From positions 1-6,129 of the forward strand of contig JAMCRS010000271.1 in assembly GCA_023380675.1 (NCBI GenBank): a DNA stretch of 6,129 nucleotides. Direction: 5' to 3'. Numbering within the stretch: the stretch's first letter is position 1; every line of letters starts with the position of its first letter. The translations under genes and the position numbers were made by a program. This DNA is from Chloroflexota bacterium (lineage in GTDB: Bacteria; Chloroflexota; Anaerolineae; UBA4142). The notes under the pieces are model-generated. The model was not told the DNA's origin, did not search any database, and saw only the letters and a program-made list of their open reading frames with translations. Positions 5,404 to 6,129 of this stretch are shown here, one piece after another.

Positions 5404-5556
5404 GGGAGCAGACTTAACGCAATGGTTTAGCACGGAGGTATAGACGCTTCTGGCGCTCGCACCTAAGAGCGCGGCACGCCTTGTGCTTGCCCTGACGCGG
5501 TCGCATCGAAGCAGTTCCACCCCAAGGAATACGCGCGCGACGACAGCATTTCAGGC

Positions 5557-5769
5557 TTATTTCTGCGTCTTGCCTTCCTCGGGCTTGACCCTTGGAATCC
5601 TCTTCAACAGCTGCGGGGACCCGATCTCGGTCAGCTGTTTCCCATCTGCTACCGAGTTTTGCGTCGCCGATTTCGGTAGGGAGGGACAATTGATTGAGAT
5701 GGGCTTGTGTGTGATGTAAACCTTGGTGACAGTGAAGGACGCCCTTGCCTTTACTTCTCGCTCAGCCAT
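5557..5769 (-). CDS. 70-residue protein of unknown function, coupled to upstream gene
   Basis: I do not recognise this protein. It starts MAEREVKARASFTVTKVY, has a mid-region with a single cysteine (CPSLPKSA) and ends in a basic, polar tail (RVKPEEGKTQK). It has no membrane span, signal peptide or metal-binding pattern. The start is well supported: AGGAGA lies 5 nt before ATG, and the upstream gene's stop overlaps by 8 nt, so the two are probably translated together. Base composition is near 50% G+C, clearly lower than the packaging genes. After its TAA the transcript appears to run about 300 nt to the intrinsic terminator. Confidence 0.7.
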   Translation of the reverse strand: MAEREVKARASFTVTKVYITHKPISINCPSLPKSATQNSVADGKQLTEIGSPQLLKRIPRVKPEEGKTQK

Positions 5770-6129
5770 TGCGGTCTCCTATGATCTGGGATAATTCCTT
5801 CTGCCTAATCCACTTGAAGTGGTCAAACGGTGTTACCAACGCAATGTCTATCTCGCCTCCGACCTGTGGAATACTCTTCGAGAATCTCTGGTAAGCTGAC
5901 GTTGTGCCAATCAGAAACTCGGCATATGCAATAGCGTCTTGGAGTGAGAACGCATGATACTGCGCTTGGTCATCGGGGCGCTGCTTGTACAGTTCCCATA
6001 TGGCGTCAACCACATGCCCTTGTCCAGTGCGAGTGCATCCAGGCGCATCGGCTACGTGCTTCTTGACGTTTTTCCCGACGTCAACAACAATTGTCTTTGC
6101 AATCGAGCCGTCATAACCCACCACCTGGA
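5762..6129 (-). CDS. Partial gene; C-terminus resembling proteasome-like Ntn-hydrolase
   Basis: The frame is open to the right edge of the window, so only the last 122 codons or so are present and the true start is outside. The visible part has a helix-rich stretch (FSLQDAIAYAEFLIGTTSA) followed by VGGEIDIALVTP and FKWIRQKEL. That order, two helices and then a VGG-x-IDIA-type strand, resembles the C-terminal end of bacterial proteasome beta-like Ntn-hydrolases. If so, the catalytic N-terminal Thr would lie beyond the window. This is a family impression rather than a diagnostic motif. The gene ends with TGA overlapping the next gene's ATG by 8 nt. It has lower G+C than the phage genes and may belong to the host or a different module. 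Confidence 0.8.
   Translation of the reverse strand, partial: QVVGYDGSIAKTIVVDVGKNVKKHVADAPGCTRTGQGHVVDAIWELYKQRPDDQAQYHAFSLQDAIAYAEFLIGTTSAYQRFSKSIPQVGGEIDIALVTPFDHFKWIRQKELSQIIGDRNG

Larger units (their letters stand above)
5161..5556. other. Non-coding region with inverted repeats upstream of the terminase genes
   Basis: About 400 bases hold no convincing gene. Visible structures are the intrinsic terminator (5249-5287), a 10-bp palindrome CGCACGTGCG at 5304-5313, inverted arms CTGCGC/GCGCAG at 5343-5348 and 5355-5360, and two TCGCGA sites at 5384-5389 and 5398-5403 around an AT-rich 8-bp spacer. In many tailed phages the cos or pac packaging site lies just before the small terminase gene, so this is the natural place to look for it, but no sequence proves it. 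No tRNA or attachment core is seen. From 5404 to 5556 I see nothing structured. Confidence 0.5.

Noticed and set aside
5414..5719. Open frames overlapping the 70-residue gene on both strands (5414-5689 minus, 5483-5719 plus)
   Set aside because: They lack good ribosome sites and conflict with the 70-residue gene, which is coupled to its upstream neighbour by an 8-nt overlap.

Overview
The window looks like a fragment of a tailed double-stranded DNA phage or prophage in a GC-rich bacterium. All convincing genes lie on the minus strand, so they read from high to low coordinates. From about base 5000 down to 290 the DNA is roughly 60-66% G+C, and most genes there have strong Shine-Dalgarno sequences. 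Two or three of these genes start with TTG or GTG. The host cannot be named from this sequence alone; a GC-rich Pseudomonadota-like or similar lineage would fit, but that is a guess.

Layout in transcription order. (1) 6129-5557: two tightly coupled genes of lower G+C (about 50%). The first is cut by the window edge and its C-terminus resembles proteasome-like Ntn-hydrolases; the second is a 70-residue protein I do not recognise. (2) 5556-5161: a non-coding stretch of about 400 bases with several inverted repeats and a textbook intrinsic terminator that ends leftward transcription. (3) 4963-3304: the DNA packaging pair, a small terminase-like protein and a large terminase with complete ATPase and nuclease parts. 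Their reading frames overlap by an unusually long 104 nt. (4) 3303-3148: an intergenic gap holding a 95-bp low-G+C segment bounded by perfect 15-bp inverted repeats, which looks like a small non-autonomous inserted element. (5) 3147-3028: a 39-residue single-span membrane protein too short for ordinary gene callers. (6) 3024-1285: portal protein. (7) 1246-950: a 98-residue unknown protein. (8) 953-291: a papain-family (C1A) cysteine peptidase with a complete Gln-Cys-His-Asn active site, coupled to gene 7 by an ATGA overlap. (9) 290-1: no gene, but a perfect 18-bp palindrome and a 19-bp tandem repeat that runs off the window start.

How they work together: terminase small and large subunits recognise and cut the phage DNA and drive it through the portal ring into the prohead. 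The genes after portal would normally be the head maturation protease, scaffold and major capsid protein. Here that place is taken by a 98-residue unknown and a papain-like peptidase, and then the operon stops in repeats. No capsid or tail gene is visible. Either the element is truncated here, the morphogenesis genes lie elsewhere, or this is a compact unusual arrangement. The most interesting points are the papain-like protease in the prohead-protease position, the MITE-like insert between terminase and portal, the long terminase overlap, and the promoter-like/terminator-bounded structured intergenic region just upstream of the terminase genes.
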